DNA of 64,000 nt from Ariolimax columbianus (taxonomy: Eukaryota > Mollusca > Gastropoda > Stylommatophora > Arionidae). The stretch is from contig JAVGWX010000005.1 in assembly GCA_036924085.1 (NCBI GenBank), positions 45,126,278 to 45,190,277 of the forward strand. Reading direction: 5' to 3'. Shown here piece by piece: positions 61,914-64,000 of this stretch. A model generated the notes under the pieces. That model had not been told where the DNA came from. It made no database searches and was given only the letters and a program-made list of their open reading frames with translations. The translations under genes were made by a program, and so were the position numbers. Each line of letters begins with the position of its first letter. Position 1 is the stretch's first letter.

Positions 61914-62275
61914 TGACACCTCTCTCAGCTGTCTTGTCGCATTGGTGGAACACATTCTTTGACACCTCTCTCAGTTGTCTTGTCGCATTGGTGGAACACA
62001 TTCTTTGACACCTCTCTCAGTTGTCTTGTGGCATTGGTGGAACACATTCTTTGACACCTCTCTCAGTTGTCTTGTGGCATTGGTGGAACACATTCTTTGA
62101 CACCTCTCTCAGTTGTCTTGTCGCATTGGTGGAACACATTCTTTGACACCTCTCTCAGTTGTCTTGTCGCATTGGTGGAACACATTCTTTGACACCTCTC
62201 TCAGTTGTCTTGTCGCATTGGTGGAACACATTCTTTGACACCTCTCTCAGTTGTCTTGTCGCATTGGTGATTACG
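61914..62275 (-). repeat. 46-bp minisatellite in the mariner pseudogene 3' part
   Basis: Eight units of exactly 46 bp containing 'tgacacctctctcagttgtc' and 'ttgtcgcattggtggaacac' (plus-strand reading), starting at 61914, 61960, 62006 and so on. The minus strand reads TTERGVKECVPPMRQ in one frame. The unit is not a multiple of three. Confidence 0.95.
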
Positions 62276-62869
62276 TTCTCATTTCAGTGCCGATTTCAAT
62301 CAAGGGAACAAGAAAGAAATTAGCCGGTTCCAGATCGGGAGTTTATGTAGGATGTTCCAAGGTAATCACATTGTGCTTAGCGAGGTACTGCTTCACCAGT
62401 AGGGATCGATGTGCTGGCGCATTGTCATGCAGCATAATCAACTGTTTGTTCTCCATTTTTCTGGTCGTTTTCTTCTGAGTGTATCTCTTAGACGACGCAG
62501 GATATCAAAGTACATTTCCTTGTTAACCGTTTGGCCTTCAGGAATGAAATCATGGTAGACAATACCCTGGGAATAAACAAAACTTCCAACATAACTTTTC
62601 CTTTGCTATTGTCCAAACAAAATTTCTGTGTCCGGTAAGATGTGAAAGATTAATTTTCAGAGGACAGACTTTTTGTCTGAGGATCGTACAAAACACACCA
62701 GATCTCTTCTCATGTGATTATGTTGTTGAGAAAATTGCTATCTTGATCAGCCATTGTGATAAGGTTTCCTGCCAAGGTGAATCTAGTTTCTTTCTGTTCA
62801 GGAGAGAATATTTTGAGAACCATGTGTTGACAAAAACGGTGCATGTGCAGTTCATTGTGGAGATTACTG

Positions 62870-63820
62870 AGGCAACTTACAACTGATATTCCAACCTCTG
62901 AGACTATACTTAGTCTTCTGTCAGCACACACAACTTACAACTGATATTCCAACCTCTGAGACTATACTTAGTCTTCTGTCAGCACACACAACTGATATTC
63001 CAACCTCTGAGACTATACTTAGTCTTCTGTCAGCACACACAACTTACAACTGATATTCCAACTTCTGAGACTATACTTAGTCTTCTGTCAGCACACACAA
63101 CTTACAACTGATATTCCAACTTCTGAGACTATACTTAGTCTTCTGTCAGCACACACAACTGATATTCCAACCTCTGAGACTATACTTAGTCTTCTGTCAG
63201 CACACACAACTTACAACTGATATTCCAACTTCTGAGACTATACTTAGTCTTCTGTCAGCACACACAACTGATATTCCAACCTCTGAGACTATACTTAGTC
63301 TTCTGTCAGCACACACAACTTACAACTGATATTCCAACCCCTGAGACTATACTTAGTCTTCTGTCAGCACACACAACTTACAACTGATATTCCAACTTCT
63401 GAGACTATACTTAGTCTTCTGTCAGCACACACAACTTACAACTGATATTCCAACTTCTGAGACTATACTTAGTCTTCTGTCAGCACACACAACTGATATT
63501 CCAACCTCTGAGACTATACTTAGTCTTCTGTCAGCACACACAACTTACAACTGATATTCCAACCTCTGAGACTATACTTAGTCTTCTGTCAGCACACACA
63601 ACTTACAACTGATATTCCAACTTCTGAGACTATACTTAGTCTTCTGTCAGCACACACAACTGATATTCCAACCTCTGAGACTATACTTAGTCTTCTGTCA
63701 GCACACACAACTTACAACTGATATTCCAACCTCTGAGACTTTACTTAGTCTTCTGTCAGCACACACAACTTACAACTGATATTCCATCTTCTGAGACTAT
63801 ACTTAGTCTTCTGTCAGCAC
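62870..63820 (-). repeat. 58/51-bp minisatellite in the mariner pseudogene 5' part
   Basis: About 17 units of 58 bp or 51 bp that differ by an extra 'cttacaa'-type 7 bases. Each contains 'ctgatattccaacctctgag' and 'actatacttagtcttctgtc'. The minus strand reads CADRRLSIVSEVGISVVS, part of the transposase. Confidence 0.95.
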
Positions 63821-64000
63821 ACACAACGTTTCGTACACGCACAATGTTTTCATCGTTGATCGAGGTCGGCGGTCGTCCACTACGTCCATCAGCATCGATA
63901 CTAAACACGACCTTCGCGGCCACGCTTGTGCCACTCAAATACTTGCGATTTCTTAATTGCGGTAACACCATATGCAATATTTGTGTCTCTGACGGTGACT

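Larger units (their letters stand above)
61815..63995 (-). pseudogene. Mariner transposase pseudogene split by two minisatellites
   Basis: Read on the minus strand from 63995: an N-terminal HTH region, DADGRSGRPPTSINDENIVR, then VRNVVCADRRLSIVSE. The array at 62870-63820 follows. Next comes a decayed first catalytic block (stop, EEIWCVLYDPQTKS where ITGDETWC is usual), and at about 62450-62290 LHDNAPAHRSLLVKQYLAK and TPDLEPANFFL for the second and third blocks. After the array at 61914-62270 the end is KCVVAEGNYFEGN. The order is correct for mariner/IS630. The first catalytic Asp is lost and stops are present. Confidence 0.85.

Overview
The window is animal genomic DNA from a repeat-rich invertebrate, most probably a lophotrochozoan and perhaps a gastropod mollusc. 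The species is an inference and cannot be fixed from the sequence. Genes are split by GT-AG introns. RNase H-bearing non-LTR elements with (GAA)n tails, RTE-, CR1/L2-, mariner- and piggyBac-type elements and tRNA-derived SINEs fill nearly all non-exonic DNA. There is no sign of operons or other prokaryotic features.

Region 1 (1995-35709, + strand) is the 3' two thirds or so of a CDK11 (PITSLRE kinase) gene. I reconstruct 13 exons whose phases join without a break into 605 residues plus stop. Exons 1-4 encode the RS-rich to acidic Ser/Asp/Glu N-terminal region. Exon 5 is the linker. Exons 6-12 carry a complete kinase domain (glycine loop, VALK lysine, PITSLRE helix, [12 protein letters not shown]-loop). 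Exon 13 encodes the conserved C-terminus ending GFSLKF. The 5' end of the gene lies before the window. Introns total about 32 kb and hold LINE, SINE and DNA-transposon remnants and minisatellites.

Region 2 (35710-49176) is the 3' UTR or flank of CDK11 followed by repeats: minisatellites, a palindromic foldback element, an RNase H LINE whose RNase H part has been expanded into a minisatellite, an RTE-type LINE, SINEs and a CR1/L2 tail.

Region 3 (49177-60258, + strand) is the probable 5' part of a sulfatase-modifying-factor-like gene. A signal-peptide exon at 49177-49444 is separated by a 10.6 kb intron from an exon at 60093-60258 that reads as the start of an FGE-sulfatase (SUMF) domain. That intron contains a minisatellite that amplifies a LINE coding segment, a young Nimb-like LINE with a perfect 16-bp target-site duplication, and about 3.4 kb of CA-rich satellite.

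Region 4 (60260-64000) holds LINE tails and a mariner transposase pseudogene (- strand) interrupted by two separate minisatellites.

No defence island, CRISPR array or other dedicated novel system was found. The strongest unusual pattern is minisatellites built from functional sequence: a CDK11 5' splice site copied about a dozen times (21 bp unit), and at least five minisatellites whose units are pieces of transposon coding sequence. Coordinates of decayed repeats are approximate. Exon boundaries were set by hand from splice consensus, reading phase and remembered family similarity, not by alignment.
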